Of a DNA stretch of 64,000 nucleotides, positions 9,109 through 17,914 are shown in pieces (positions within the stretch are counted from its first letter, which is position 1; each line of letters opens with the position of its first letter). This stretch comes from an uncultured Chloroflexales bacterium (lineage in GTDB: Bacteria; Chloroflexota; Chloroflexia; Chloroflexales; Chloroflexaceae): positions 124,001 to 188,000 of the forward strand of contig CALGUG010000011.1 in assembly GCA_937902315.1 (NCBI GenBank), given 5' to 3'. The notes below the pieces were generated by a model, which saw only the letters and a program-made list of their open reading frames with translations, was not told the DNA's origin and made no database searches. The position numbers and the translations under genes are program-made.

Positions 9109-9126
9109 ACGTTTAGCGCTGCTGTC

Positions 9127-9295
9127 ATACGAGATCCGTTTGATCAGCTCAGCACTTTGGCGGTTTGGTCTCTTCCCCAAAGAGGGCTGCTAGCGCGTCC
9201 GCCTTCGGCTACCAACAGCTCGCCCATAACCGTGCTGTTGTAGCTGTGTGCCGCGAGACCACCCCAAAATACAAGGATTTAAGCGGATTTCGTAT
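9127..9295 (-). repeat. Dispersed repeat family A, copy 3 (full-length, 169 bp)
   Basis: Ends ATACGAGATCCGTTTGATCA and AAGCGGATTTCGTAT are inverted repeats of each other. The core CGCGTCCGCCTTCGGCTA is at 9194-9211. Its reverse complement aligns along nearly its whole length with copy 4 (11405-11573), which has the same length. This is one of the two best copies for defining the element. Confidence 0.85.
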
Positions 9296-9315
9296 CATTC
9301 ACACAACGGTATAGC

Positions 9316-9342
9316 TTGCTTCCAGCTCAAAGTACGTATAAT
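9316..9342 (+). promoter_or_regulatory. Candidate sigma-70 promoter of the S9 peptidase gene
   Basis: TTGCTT (9316-9321), a 15-base spacer and TATAAT (9337-9342) lie 49 bases before the start codon. The -10 is perfect; the spacer is short. Confidence 0.45.
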
Positions 9343-9391
9343 GGCAGATGGAAATAGTCCTCCGTGCCTATGGCTATGATAAGGACAAACT

Positions 9392-11281
9392 ATGACAACA
9401 CAACGACAATATGGGCTCTGGAGCAGTCCGATTACAGCGCAACGCCTTGCAAGCGGTCTTCGTATCTCGGATGTCCAGTGGGATAGCGACGGCGCGAGTT
9501 TGGTCTGGCTTGAAGGACGCAGCGGCCACAATGTCTTGGTCACAAGCCGCCTCGACGGCGACGCGCCGCGCGATTTAACCAGCGATCTCTCGGTGCGAGC
9601 GCGGGTTGGCTATGGCGGCGGCGATTTTGGTGTCGGCGGTGGCTACGTCTTTTTTGTGGCCAACCAGCAGATCTATCGCCAATCGCTGGTGGGCGGCTCG
9701 GCCAGTCCGATCACACCCGCCTTCGCCGATTGTGCTTCGCCAACTGTCTCTCCAGACGGCCGTTGGGTGCTCTATGTCTTTTCGCACAACCGCCAAGACG
9801 GCATCGCCTTGGCCCATGCCGACGGCTCGCAGTGGCCCCAACAGATCGCGACCGGCCACGATTTCTACATGCAGCCGCGCTGGCACCCCTTCACGCGCCA
9901 CGCCGCCTGGATCGCTTGGGATCATCCCAATATGCCTTGGGACGGCACCAAGCTCTATTTGGCCGATGTCGAGATCAGTAAAGCGACCGGCCCGGTCTTT
10001 AAAAATGTGCGCGCGATCGCTGGCGATCAGCAGGTTTCGATCTTCCAGCCCGAATTCTCGCCCGACGGTAAATATCTGGCCTATATGAGCGACGAGACCG
10101 GCTGGTACAACCTCTATCTCTACAATTTGGAAGATGGAACCACCCGTCAGCTTACGCTCGAAAGCCAAGCTCAGATCGGCACGCCCGCTTGGGCCCAAGG
10201 TCAGCGCACCTACGGCTGGAGCTACGATGGCGGCAGCATCTATTACACCCGCAACGAGCACGGCTTCTTTAGCCTCTGGTCGCTCAATATTCAAAGCGGC
10301 GAAAACAAAGAACTGCTCGGCCTAGAGGGCTATACTGCGATCGACCAGCCCTGTCCCAACCCGATTCGTCCGCTTCTGGCGGCGATCTGCGCGGCGAGCA
10401 CCCAACCGGCTCGACTGGTCACGCTCGACCTGCAACGCGAAGTCGCAACGATTCAGAAGCGCACCAGCGACGAAAGCATCTCGCCAACCATTATGATCGC
10501 GCCGCGCCCCGTTACTTGGAAGACCAGCGACGGCAGCGAAGTCTATGGTCTCTTCTATGAGCCACGCAGCGAACGCTGGAGCAGCAGCGGCAAGCCGCCG
10601 CTTTTGGTCAGGATTCACGGTGGCCCGACCAGCCAAACGGTCGCTTCCTACAACAGCGAAACCCAATATTTTGCCACCCGTGGCTATAGCGTCTTGGAAG
10701 TGAACTATCGCGGCAGTACGGGCTATGGACGCAAGTACATGGAAGCTCTGCGCGGCACCTGGGGCGTCTACGATGTCGAAGATGCGGTCAGCGGCGCTCA
10801 ATGGCTGATCGATCAAGGCTTAGTCGATCCCGATAAAATCGTGATTATGGGCGGCAGCGCGGGCGGTTACACCGTGTTGCAGGCGCTTGTCACCCACCCG
10901 GGCTTTTTCAAAGCGGCGATCTGCTGTTATGGTGTTGCCAACGCCTTCAACTTGGCAATGGATACCCACAAGTTCGAAGAGCGCTACCTCGACTCGCTGC
11001 TTGGCCCGTTGCCCGAAGCCAGCCAGATCTATCGCGATCGCTCGCCGATCTTCCATATCGAAAAGCTGCGCGATCCGATCGCAATCTTTCAAGGCAGCGA
11101 AGACACCGTCGTTCCGCCTAACCAATCCGAGATGATCGTGGAATCGCTGCGCCAGCGCGGCATCCCCCACGAATACCACCTCTACCCAGGCGAAGGACAC
11201 GGCTGGCGCAAATCCGAAACGATCAACCACTACTATCGAGCGGTCGAATCGTTCTTAACTCGTTATATTCTGTTCAATTAA
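9392..11281 (+). CDS. S9 family prolyl oligopeptidase/acylaminoacyl-peptidase
   Basis: The protein is 629 aa. An N-terminal beta-propeller (residues ~20-370) has repeated TolB/PD40-like blades such as FSPDGKYLAYMSDETGWYN. A C-terminal alpha/beta hydrolase domain (~390-629) follows. The triad is visible: Ser489 in GGSAGGY, Asp571 in GSEDTVVPP and His603 in GEGHGWR. No signal peptide is present, so it is cytoplasmic, probably cleaving short peptides or acyl-amino acids. AAGGA precedes the ATG. It is monocistronic, followed by a hairpin (about 11290-11317) and two dispersed repeats. Confidence 0.92.
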   Translation: MTTQRQYGLWSSPITAQRLASGLRISDVQWDSDGASLVWLEGRSGHNVLVTSRLDGDAPRDLTSDLSVRARVGYGGGDFGVGGGYVFFVANQQIYRQSLVGGSASPITPAFADCASPTVSPDGRWVLYVFSHNRQDGIALAHADGSQWPQQIATGHDFYMQPRWHPFTRHAAWIAWDHPNMPWDGTKLYLADVEISKATGPVFKNVRAIAGDQQVSIFQPEFSPDGKYLAYMSDETGWYNLYLYNLEDGTTRQLTLESQAQIGTPAWAQGQRTYGWSYDGGSIYYTRNEHGFFSLWSLNIQSGENKELLGLEGYTAIDQPCPNPIRPLLAAICAASTQPARLVTLDLQREVATIQKRTSDESISPTIMIAPRPVTWKTSDGSEVYGLFYEPRSERWSSSGKPPLLVRIHGGPTSQTVASYNSETQYFATRGYSVLEVNYRGSTGYGRKYMEALRGTWGVYDVEDAVSGAQWLIDQGLVDPDKIVIMGGSAGGYTVLQALVTHPGFFKAAICCYGVANAFNLAMDTHKFEERYLDSLLGPLPEASQIYRDRSPIFHIEKLRDPIAIFQGSEDTVVPPNQSEMIVESLRQRGIPHEYHLYPGEGHGWRKSETINHYYRAVESFLTRYILFN

Positions 11282-11328
11282 GTTAGGCTGGGAGCGCAGT
11301 TTTGATGCTGTGCTCCCCAAGCGATCTC

Positions 11329-11403
11329 ATACTAAATCCGCTAATGACTTGCTTTCTCGCAAGGTGACAAAACGAAAACCGAGGAAAGAATCGGATTTGG
11401 TAT
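11329..11403. repeat. Dispersed repeat family B, short copy (75 bp)
   Basis: It is bounded by ATACTAAATCCG and CGGATTTGGTAT, a perfect pair of inverted ends apart from one base. The internal sequence ACCGAGGAAAGA recurs in the 58.2-kb copy. It lacks the central hairpin of the long copies. It abuts family A copy 4 with a single base between them. Confidence 0.7.
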
Positions 11404-11404
11404 C

Positions 11405-11573
11405 ATACGGAATCCGCTTGAATCGTGGTATTTTGGGACGCTCTCTCAACACACAGCTACAAGACCCTGCTTGCGGGCGAGCTGTTGGTAGCCGTAGGCG
11501 GACGCGCTAGCAGCCCTCTTTGGGGAAGAGACTAGACCGCCAAAGTGCGGAACTGATCAAACGGATTTAGTAT
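11405..11573 (+). repeat. Dispersed repeat family A, copy 4 (full-length, 169 bp)
   Basis: Ends are ATACGGAATCCGCTTGAAT and TCAAACGGATTTAGTAT. The core TAGCCGTAGGCGGACGCG is at 11489-11506. It is near-identical in layout to the reverse complement of 9127-9295, including AGCAGCCCTCTTTGGGGAAG after the core. Confidence 0.85.
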
Positions 11574-11615
11574 CAGAGCAACAAGGTAGAATCAGTAGAC
11601 CCATATCGCAGGCTT

Positions 11616-11644
11616 TTGCATTTTGCCCGTGTTGCTGGTACGAT
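11616..11644 (+). promoter_or_regulatory. Candidate sigma-70 promoter of the lipoprotein gene
   Basis: TTGCAT (11616-11621), a 17-base spacer and TACGAT (11639-11644) sit 43 bases upstream of the start codon. Confidence 0.45.
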
Positions 11645-11687
11645 GCTCGGCTTGTGAGGACGATGTCCACCTGCTTCGAGGAATTGT

Positions 11688-12923
11688 ATGACTGTTATCT
11701 CTCATCGCCAGCGTCCTTCTGTGCTGGTTTGTATCCTTGTCATCAGTGTTTGGTTAGTCGTAAGCCTCTCCGGTTGCAGCATTCAACCCTTGCTCGACAG
11801 AGTTATTGTTTCGCAAGAGGTATTGCGACCGAGCGGAAACGGCGAAAGCCTTGCGATCTCATACCGTCTTGGACGAGACGCGAACGTGAGCGTGTATCTG
11901 CAAGATGAAGCAGGCCAACGCTATGCCCTGCGCGAAAACCAACCGCGCGTTGCCGATAACGATGCGTATTCCGTCACATTCGATGGAACAGTGCCAACTA
12001 ACGAGGGCCAACTTCGCCGCAAACTGTTGCCCAATGGCGCCTACACCTACATTGTCGAAGCGCGCGAAGCCTCGGGTGAATCGGTCAGCTTCACAGGCCA
12101 GTTCCGCATCGAATACGACCAAGTCACTCTCCCATCGATCGACAATCTCGTTGTTTCGCCGAGCGTTATCTCGCCCAATGGCGATGCCATCGACGATGTA
12201 GCCAATATCACCTATCGCCTGCCCGTTACCGCAACGGTCGATATCACCATCACAACACCCGAGGGCGAGGTTTATCCCTTTGTCTCGCGCACCGAACAGC
12301 CTCCAGCTGAATACCTGCACACCTGGAATGGCAAACGCTCCGATGGTGTAGCTCTTGGTAATGGGGTCTATACCTACACTATTACGGCAGAGGATATGTA
12401 CGGCAATGTCGCAGTCCAAAGCGGCCAGATCGAGCTTGTCGATGTGGGTCAGCCCGAAGCGACCATTATCGAAGCGCGCATCGCGCCAGAACGGGTTATG
12501 CTGGGCGAAACCATCACTGTGACGATTCGTATTCGCAACACAGGCAGCGTGCCCATCCGCACCTACGGCCCCGAGTCGGGCTTTGGCTACACCACCGACG
12601 AAGTCTTCTCTTCGGTAGAAGATGGCGCCTACGCCGCCAAATCGGGCGGATTCTGGCGCGTTGGTGTCGACTGGGATGCCAATAGCGGCGGTGGCGCAAA
12701 ACGCTATCCCTACCGCTGGGCGCTCTCGTCGAAGCCCGCCAGCGAATGGGATGTGCCGGGCGTAGAAGACATTCTCGAACCGGGCGAAGAGGTGGTTGTA
12801 ACCGGCACGATCACAATCTTGCAGCCCGAAAACAAGATGGGCTTCTACGTCGGCTTGATTCAAGACGGCGTGGGCTTCCGTCAAGACCGAACCGCACGCA
12901 CAATCGTTGAAGTCGGTTTTTAA
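11688..12923 (+). CDS. Secreted lipoprotein with FlgD-Ig/SPNGD repeats
   Basis: The protein is 411 aa. A signal peptide ends in a lipobox, SLSGC, with Cys30 as the lipidation site. Two Ig-like segments follow. The second starts with the SPNGDAIDD motif and contains YRLPVTATVDITI and GNGVYTYTITA, the signature of FlgD-Ig/gliding-motility C-terminal type domains. A C-terminal domain (about 265-411) resembles CARDB/NEW3-type beta-sandwiches (MLGETITVTIRIRNTGSVPI). It is probably a cell-surface structural or binding protein. GAGGAATTGT precedes the ATG. It ends four bases before a strong hairpin. Confidence 0.75.
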   Translation: MTVISHRQRPSVLVCILVISVWLVVSLSGCSIQPLLDRVIVSQEVLRPSGNGESLAISYRLGRDANVSVYLQDEAGQRYALRENQPRVADNDAYSVTFDGTVPTNEGQLRRKLLPNGAYTYIVEAREASGESVSFTGQFRIEYDQVTLPSIDNLVVSPSVISPNGDAIDDVANITYRLPVTATVDITITTPEGEVYPFVSRTEQPPAEYLHTWNGKRSDGVALGNGVYTYTITAEDMYGNVAVQSGQIELVDVGQPEATIIEARIAPERVMLGETITVTIRIRNTGSVPIRTYGPESGFGYTTDEVFSSVEDGAYAAKSGGFWRVGVDWDANSGGGAKRYPYRWALSSKPASEWDVPGVEDILEPGEEVVVTGTITILQPENKMGFYVGLIQDGVGFRQDRTARTIVEVGF

Positions 12924-12929
12924 AACAGC

Positions 12930-12961
12930 GAGAGATTTCGCGCTGTGGCGCGAAATCTCTC
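12930..12961 (+). terminator. Perfect 14-bp hairpin after the lipoprotein gene
   Basis: 12930-12943 pairs perfectly with 12948-12961 around a TGTG loop. The stem core TTTCGCGC/GCGCGAAA is the one seen in family B repeats at 33.0 and 56.4 kb. Only weak similarity to family B continues to the right (GGCCAAAAAACG), so this is either a decayed family B copy or a hairpin with terminator function. Confidence 0.5.
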
Positions 12962-13016
12962 AGCTCGGCCCTAGCATAGGCCAAAAAACGCACCAAGCAC
13001 TCAAAGCTATCTGAGC

Positions 13017-13940
13017 TTAATCGCGTTTGGGCAGCAAACGCTTGGGAACTTTGCAGACCATGGTATAGGCTGGATCGAACATATTGCCCAGATCGTACTC
13101 GACCGCTTGGCCCAAAAAGATCGCGGCGCCGCGCGCATCCATACCATAATCGCTCTGCAGCCAGCGCATCATCTCGCTGGTGGCGTGCTGCACACACTGA
13201 TCGAGCGGGCGGGCATTGCCGACCGTAAAGATATACTCCTCGTTCTCGCCGCGCGGCCACTCGATCCGCTTATTCTTGATCACTTCGACCCGAAACTGCA
13301 CATTCATCGAGATCTCGATGCCCGTGCCCGCGATCTCGCCATCGCCTTGCAAGGCATGACCATCGCCCAAGAAGAAGAGCGCGCCCGGCACAAAAACTGG
13401 AAAGTAGACCTTCACGCCCTCGCGAAAGCCGCGATAGTCCATATTGCCGCCGTGCTGGGCCGAAGTGGCCGTCGAGATCGCCTCGCCGCCCGCGGGCGCG
13501 ACCCCAAAACAGCCCAACATTGGGTCGATCGCCACCGTCCAATTGTTCAGCGAGGTCTCCGGCTCCTGAAGGGTCGCGGTTCCAGCCACAACATCGACAT
13601 ACCAACTCGAATGCCCGGCAGGCAAAGGCTCGGCCAGCTCGCGCACATAGTCGGGGTCGACCACATTGCTCGCCAAGCTGCTCGATGTCCAACCAAAACT
13701 ACGATTAGGCTGCAGCTTTTCGAGATAGACCACCAAGGTATCGCCCGGCTCGGCCCCTTCAACATAAAACGGTCCGGTCTGAGGGTTGCCACGTTGCGTG
13801 ATCTGCCGACCATCAGGGCCTTGACCGCGCGCGTCGACAGTTGTCGTAACGACCGTATCGCCCGATTGAATCCGCAACACCGCTGGGTGTGAACCCATCG
13901 TGGTAAAGTAGTGGCTTGGCTCAAAATGGTGGATAGCCAT
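13017..13940 (-). CDS. Acetamidase/formamidase family amidase
   Basis: The protein is about 307 aa and hydrolyses formamide or acetamide-type substrates to ammonia and the acid; it is cytoplasmic. Family motifs are GNPQTGPFYVEGAEPGDTL (residues ~50-70), HGGNMDYRG and FFLGDGHALQGDGEIAG, which carries conserved metal-site residues. Three start codons lie in a row (GTG 13946, ATG 13943, ATG 13940). GAGG is correctly spaced only for the last, giving MAIHHFEPSHYF. Monocistronic. It converges with the lipoprotein gene upstream in coordinates. Confidence 0.9.
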   Translation of the reverse strand: MAIHHFEPSHYFTTMGSHPAVLRIQSGDTVVTTTVDARGQGPDGRQITQRGNPQTGPFYVEGAEPGDTLVVYLEKLQPNRSFGWTSSSLASNVVDPDYVRELAEPLPAGHSSWYVDVVAGTATLQEPETSLNNWTVAIDPMLGCFGVAPAGGEAISTATSAQHGGNMDYRGFREGVKVYFPVFVPGALFFLGDGHALQGDGEIAGTGIEISMNVQFRVEVIKNKRIEWPRGENEEYIFTVGNARPLDQCVQHATSEMMRWLQSDYGMDARGAAIFLGQAVEYDLGNMFDPAYTMVCKVPKRLLPKRD

Positions 13941-14133
13941 CATCACCTCTCGTTATCTCTTGTAAGCGCGGCAAGCAAGTCTGTTGGAACAGACGAATTA
14001 TAGCATCAGTGCCGCGCAATAAAAGGAAAGATTTACTACATCCTTATGTGAGCATCTGCCCTACTCACAGCCAAAACAAAGCGCTATCCTAAAGACAGAG
14101 TGCGTAATCAGGTTTGAAAGAAGGAAACGCCTC

Positions 14134-14886
14134 ATGAAGTTCCTCAAGCGTCTATTTGGTTTCCAAGACGACGATCCCTATCGTCGTGCTCAAAATAATC
14201 AGCCCTACCGACCGCAATACAACCCTCAGGCGGTGGCTCAACGCCAACAAGAGATCTCAAACCACTATGGTTTAGGCACCCCACCCACTCAACTCAGCGA
14301 CGAGCAAGCGCTGGCTCGCTATCGCTATATGCTTAAAACCGCTCCACCCGAGGCGATCGAGCAAGCCCATGCGGAAGCCTTCGCTCAGCTCACGCCCGAG
14401 CAGCGCGCCATGGTACTGCGCGAGTTAGCCAACCAAGCGCCCGAGAGCGAGCGCAACAGCAGCCTCTACAGCAGTACAGATCCGCAAAACCTTGCGCGCG
14501 TCGCGACCCGCAGCGAAATGCGCCAACCCGGCACGCTCGAGCGCACCTTCGGCCCTCAAAGCCAGTACGGCCAAGCGAGCCCTGCTATGATGGGCGGCGG
14601 TATGGGTCTGGGCGGAACAATTTTAACCAGCCTAGCCGCCGGCTTTGTGGGCAGCATGATCGCAAACCAGATCTTCAACTCTCTATCTCCCGCTGATCTG
14701 GCGAGCGACTACGCTCAAGAGGTGGGCGTCGAAGAGATCTCAATGGAAGAACCCCTGTCGAGCGAAGAGTACGTCGACGCTAACTGGGAAGACGACGACT
14801 ACAGCGACAGCGGAGACAGCTGGGGCGGCGATGACTTCGGTGGCGGCGACGATTTCGGCGGCGACTTTGGCGGAGTCGATTTCTAA
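14134..14886 (+). CDS. Protein of unknown function with Gly/Asp-rich tail
   Basis: The protein is 250 aa and I know no assigned function. A basic N-terminus (MKFLKRLFGFQDDD) is followed by a helical middle region with YRYMLKTAPPEAIEQAHAEA and AFAQLTPEQRAMVLREL (~70-110). A glycine-zipper-like hydrophobic stretch (GGGMGLGGTILTSLAAGFVG, ~155-175) comes next, and then a long acidic tail ending in repeated GGDDFGG units. It looks membrane-associated through the glycine-zipper helix. AAGGAA precedes the start, and an intrinsic terminator follows at once, so it is a single-gene unit. Confidence 0.7.
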   Translation: MKFLKRLFGFQDDDPYRRAQNNQPYRPQYNPQAVAQRQQEISNHYGLGTPPTQLSDEQALARYRYMLKTAPPEAIEQAHAEAFAQLTPEQRAMVLRELANQAPESERNSSLYSSTDPQNLARVATRSEMRQPGTLERTFGPQSQYGQASPAMMGGGMGLGGTILTSLAAGFVGSMIANQIFNSLSPADLASDYAQEVGVEEISMEEPLSSEEYVDANWEDDDYSDSGDSWGGDDFGGGDDFGGDFGGVDF

Positions 14887-14904
14887 ACGCTCCAAGCTAT
14901 GTTC

Positions 14905-14938
14905 AAGGCTGGGTGCCTCGTGCATCCAGCCTTTTTTA
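14905..14938 (+). terminator. Rho-independent terminator
   Basis: AAGGCTGG (14905-14912) pairs with CCAGCCTT (14926-14933), followed by six T. It closes the 250-aa gene. Confidence 0.85.
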
Positions 14939-14973
14939 GCGGGAAAGATCGCTCCCTTCCATGCGGTCCTCAG

Positions 14974-14991
14974 CGCGTCCGCCTCCGGCTA
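14974..14991 (-). repeat. Dispersed repeat family A, copy 5 (core)
   Basis: Core CGCGTCCGCCTCCGGCTA with one change from consensus. Flanks are truncated by the neighbouring family C repeat, so the copy looks partial. The stretch 14940-15511 has no credible gene; it consists of copies of families A and C. Confidence 0.6.
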
Positions 14992-15006
14992 TCAGATGGG
15001 CTAGCT

Positions 15007-15145
15007 GCCCTCACCCCCCGGCCCCCTCTCCCGCACTGCGGGCGAGGGGGTGAATGCACCCCGTTCTGTGCTCTCAAGGATACTTCCGCGCTGGTATGCG
15101 AATGATCGCCTTTTGCTGCCGACACGACTTTTGGGTAATGCATAG
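15007..15145 (+). repeat. Dispersed repeat family C, copy 1
   Basis: It begins GCCCTCACCCCCCGGCCCC, contains a GC-rich hairpin (CCCCCTCTCCCGC / GCGGGCGAGGGGG) and ends GTAATGCATAG. It is nearly the same as 30241-30373, including ACTCAAGGATACT-like and ATCGCCTTTTGCTGCC segments. Confidence 0.8.
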
Positions 15146-15387
15146 ATGCGGGAGAAGGGAGCGTGGTCGTACTGTGCTCAACAGTCTTTCTAGACCCTAT
15201 ATGCTTCAGAATCCCCTTCTGCTGGTGTGTATTTCAACGCTCTATCGCTGATAGCAAATTGGGCTTCCCGCTCTACGCGAATACTCGTCTTTAAGCGCAC
15301 TTGTGATGATGCAAAAAAGAGCGAGGTAACAGAACTAGGTTGGGCTTGGCAAAGACGAAACGCTCGCTTGGGAGGGCAGGATGCTGG

Positions 15388-15405
15388 TAGCCGTAGGCGG
15401 ACGCG
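15388..15405 (+). repeat. Dispersed repeat family A, copy 6 (core)
   Basis: Perfect core TAGCCGTAGGCGGACGCG. It is followed by the sub-family motif ATCGAATGGGAGCTAAGGAT and CTCGCCGCC also found at 34.5 and 56.7 kb. The repeat extends roughly over 15310-15500. Confidence 0.65.
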
Positions 15406-15511
15406 CCTAGGATCGAATGGGAGCTAAGGATCTCGCCGCCAACACCTCCACAAGAGCTGTTCCGATCGGTCGAAGGTTCAAACATCGACCAAGCGAGCAA
15501 GCCGACTCGCG

Positions 15512-16234
15512 CTATTCGATGCGGAAATCAGGGCTCCAGCCTAGCTCGCGGCGGGCTTTTTCGATGGTTACAATGCCTGTATCGTCGGCGATGTTGTAAA
15601 TGCCGGAAGCGCCACGGCTGGCAGCTCGCCGCGCTGCATCGGCGGCCGCATCGACATGCAACGACGCGCCCTGCTCGACCCGCTCGAAACCCGTGCCCGG
15701 CCCATAGAGCAAGCCGTAGCGCAAAACCACAGCCTCAAGCCCGGCACCCAAGATCTGTGTCTCTAGGCTATGAACGGCGATAGCGGTTTGGGTCGCCTGT
15801 TCGCCCTCGATCGCTAAGGCATCCTCTTCGCGGTAGGGCGGCTCTTTGGGCGCATAGGCGAAAGCGATGCTCTGGGCCACAAGCCGTTGCGCTCCCGCCT
15901 GTACGGCGGCCGCCACCAGATTACGCGTACCCTCTTGGCGAATGCGCGCATTACGCACTCGCGCCTCGGCCATTAAGTTTGGGTCGAGCCCAGGCGGCAG
16001 ATCGGTCAGTTGATGCATTACCACGCTCGGACGAGCCGTCAGCACAGCCGCGTTGAGCGCCTCTTGATCGTAGACATCGAGCACAAATGGCTCAACACCC
16101 AGGGCCGCCAACTGTTCGGCCTTTTCGGGCGAACGAGTGGTGCCAAAAACCTGCCAGCCATCTGCACGCAAGAGTGGGCACAAGCGACGCCCGATCGTGC
16201 CACTCGCGCCAGCCAGAAATATCCGCTTCTCCAT
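15512..16234 (-). CDS. NAD(P)-binding epimerase/dehydratase-like protein
   Basis: The protein is 240 aa. An N-terminal Rossmann motif, IFLAGASGTIGRRLCPLL, marks the extended/atypical SDR superfamily. VVMHQLTDLPPG and LVAQSIAFAYAP follow at the positions of the substrate region. It is shorter than typical epimerases (about 310 aa), and no YxxxK catalytic pair is evident, so it may be an NAD-dependent regulator or a reduced enzyme. ATG start with GCAGAGGAAG upstream. The small membrane gene at 16247-16423 ends 12 bases upstream, so the two likely form an operon. Confidence 0.75.
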   Translation of the reverse strand: MEKRIFLAGASGTIGRRLCPLLRADGWQVFGTTRSPEKAEQLAALGVEPFVLDVYDQEALNAAVLTARPSVVMHQLTDLPPGLDPNLMAEARVRNARIRQEGTRNLVAAAVQAGAQRLVAQSIAFAYAPKEPPYREEDALAIEGEQATQTAIAVHSLETQILGAGLEAVVLRYGLLYGPGTGFERVEQGASLHVDAAADAARRAASRGASGIYNIADDTGIVTIEKARRELGWSPDFRIE

Positions 16235-16246
16235 AGGCTTCCTCTG

Positions 16247-16423
16247 CTAGAGCAGTGGGTCGTGATAACGTCGTGACAACCACAAAAACAAAAGTGCGAC
16301 GATCAAACTGGCCCACATACCGAAACTATTTGGTGCTTGAAATGATAATACAATTGAAATCGCTACTGCAATCAGTCCTAGAACCGAAAAAAGGATCTGC
16401 AAACGGCGGTCGGAATAACGCAT
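16247..16423 (-). CDS. Small two-helix membrane protein, 58 aa
   Basis: From the ATG at 16423 (AGGAG seven bases upstream) the product begins MRYSDRRLQILFSVLGLIAV. It has two hydrophobic helices joined by a short polar turn (FQAPNSFG) and ends with a charged tail. I prefer this start over the longer open frame because of the ribosome-binding site. Function unknown. Its stop lies 12 bases from the start of the SDR-like gene, suggesting cotranscription. Confidence 0.65.
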   Translation of the reverse strand: MRYSDRRLQILFSVLGLIAVAISIVLSFQAPNSFGMWASLIVALLFLWLSRRYHDPLL

Positions 16424-16583
16424 CTCTGTCTCCTTACTTGTACAACTTGTTCTCTGTAGTGTAGAGCATGTGTGGAGCAGTGCCACAGCGGGATGGTGGT
16501 ACTATGGAGATTAATCTGACCAAAGAGTCGTAGATCTACATTTCAAGTATCGTCGTTCTACTGTTGATGCCAAGGAGGTTTTT

Positions 16584-17504
16584 GTGGAACGCATCGGTTT
16601 GATCGGTTTAGGCCGCATGGGTCTTGCAATGGGCAAACGGCTCCTTAACGCGGGCTTTACGCTAACGGTCTGGAATCGCACACAATCCAAAGCCGAGCCG
16701 CTACTGGCTGAGGGTGCGGTCTGGGCCAACAGCCCCAGCGAGCTTGCCAAGCACAGCGATATTATTTTGACGATTTTGACCGACGAAAACGCTGTACGTT
16801 CGGTCTATTTGGGCGAAAACGGTCTCTTGACGGGCGATGTCAGCGGCAAGCTCTTTTTAGAGATGAGCACGATCCCAACCGCCGTCAATCTCGAGCTGGC
16901 CGAAATCATTCACGCTCGCAAAGCCAGCCTGCTCGACGCGCCTGTGAGCGGCACGGTCGGACCGGCTCGCGAAGGCAAGCTCTTGGCGCTGGTCGGCGGC
17001 TCTAAGCGCGACTTCGAGCGCGCTAAACCGATCTTCGATGTGCTGACTCGCCGCGCTGAGCTGGTCGGCCCAAACGGCAGCGGCACTACTATGAAGCTCG
17101 CCCTCAATCTGCCCATGGCGATCTACTGGCAGGCCGTCTCCGAGGCACTGGCGATCGCCACCCGCTTCGGAATCGAGCTTGAAATGGCCCTCGACCTGAT
17201 TCTCGACAGCCCGGCGGCACTGGCCGCCCTAAAGGCCAAGCGCGATTTGATCTTGGGCGCAGAGGAAGAGGTGGCCTTCGATGTGACCGGCGTGCGCAAA
17301 GATCTGTTGGCGATGATCGCCACCGGCCAAGCTTTGGGCGTGCCTATGCCCGCCGCCTCGGCCTCGCTGATCAGCTTTAACGCTGCCACCGCCGCTGGCA
17401 TCGGCGGCCACGACTTGGCCAAGCTCGTGCCGCACTTCATCGAATCGGTCAACCGCGCAGCTGGCCAGCCCTCTATCGCACCCTTCGTGCCCGAAGAGGA
17501 ATAA
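16584..17504 (+). CDS. NAD(P)-dependent oxidoreductase, 3-hydroxyisobutyrate dehydrogenase family
   Basis: The protein is 306 aa. Rossmann motif IGLIGLGRMGLAMGKRLL is at the N-terminus. The substrate-binding DAPVSGTVGPAREGKL lies at ~112-127, and the conserved catalytic Lys171 sits in TTMKLALNL, followed by an all-alpha C-terminal domain. Members oxidise beta-hydroxyacids or reduce their semialdehydes (for example succinic semialdehyde or tartronate semialdehyde). GTG start at 16584, strongly supported by AGGAGG five bases upstream. Monocistronic. Confidence 0.9.
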   Translation: MERIGLIGLGRMGLAMGKRLLNAGFTLTVWNRTQSKAEPLLAEGAVWANSPSELAKHSDIILTILTDENAVRSVYLGENGLLTGDVSGKLFLEMSTIPTAVNLELAEIIHARKASLLDAPVSGTVGPAREGKLLALVGGSKRDFERAKPIFDVLTRRAELVGPNGSGTTMKLALNLPMAIYWQAVSEALAIATRFGIELEMALDLILDSPAALAALKAKRDLILGAEEEVAFDVTGVRKDLLAMIATGQALGVPMPAASASLISFNAATAAGIGGHDLAKLVPHFIESVNRAAGQPSIAPFVPEEE

Positions 17505-17914
17505 GCAAAGCCTTCGCCGCGCGTAAGCGGCATAAGCGCGAAGACAATCGCCCTATTTGCTTCGCGCTACCTCAGCGCTACGCCAAAAAGAAAGTGTGGA
17601 GTGTTGCGCTCGCTCACAACATTCCACACTTCATAACAAACACTTTTTGTCTTCCCACAATGGCACTCAACTATGTTTGTCGCTTTTTGTTTTCCCCACG
17701 TCGCTAGAGTGCGCTTCTTTAAGCCGATTTGGCATCAAAAAACGCCTACTTGGCGGTAGGCTTACATAAACGAAACTACAATTGAAGATCGTCGAGCGGA
17801 GCTGGTAATCACAAGGCGCGTGAGGCCAGCGCTAGCGAGGAAGTGATGAGCACACAGCAAAAAGAAGGCTGTTTGTCGAGCAGGAATAGTTTGTCATAGC
17901 GAGGCTCTTCGCTG
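17505..17914. other. Intergenic region with hairpin, possible decayed family B repeat
   Basis: No credible gene. A 15-bp hairpin (17592-17606 with 17617-17631, one G-T pair) lies in the middle. The end at about 17723-17735 (AGCCGATTTGGCAT) resembles the right end of family B (ACCGGATTTGGTAT). This fits an old family B insertion whose left end is no longer recognisable. Confidence 0.4.

Noticed and set aside
14899..15427. Several 60-70 codon frames between the Gly-rich protein gene and the SDR-like gene
   Set aside because: They read through dispersed repeat sequence and the same frames appear wherever the repeats occur.
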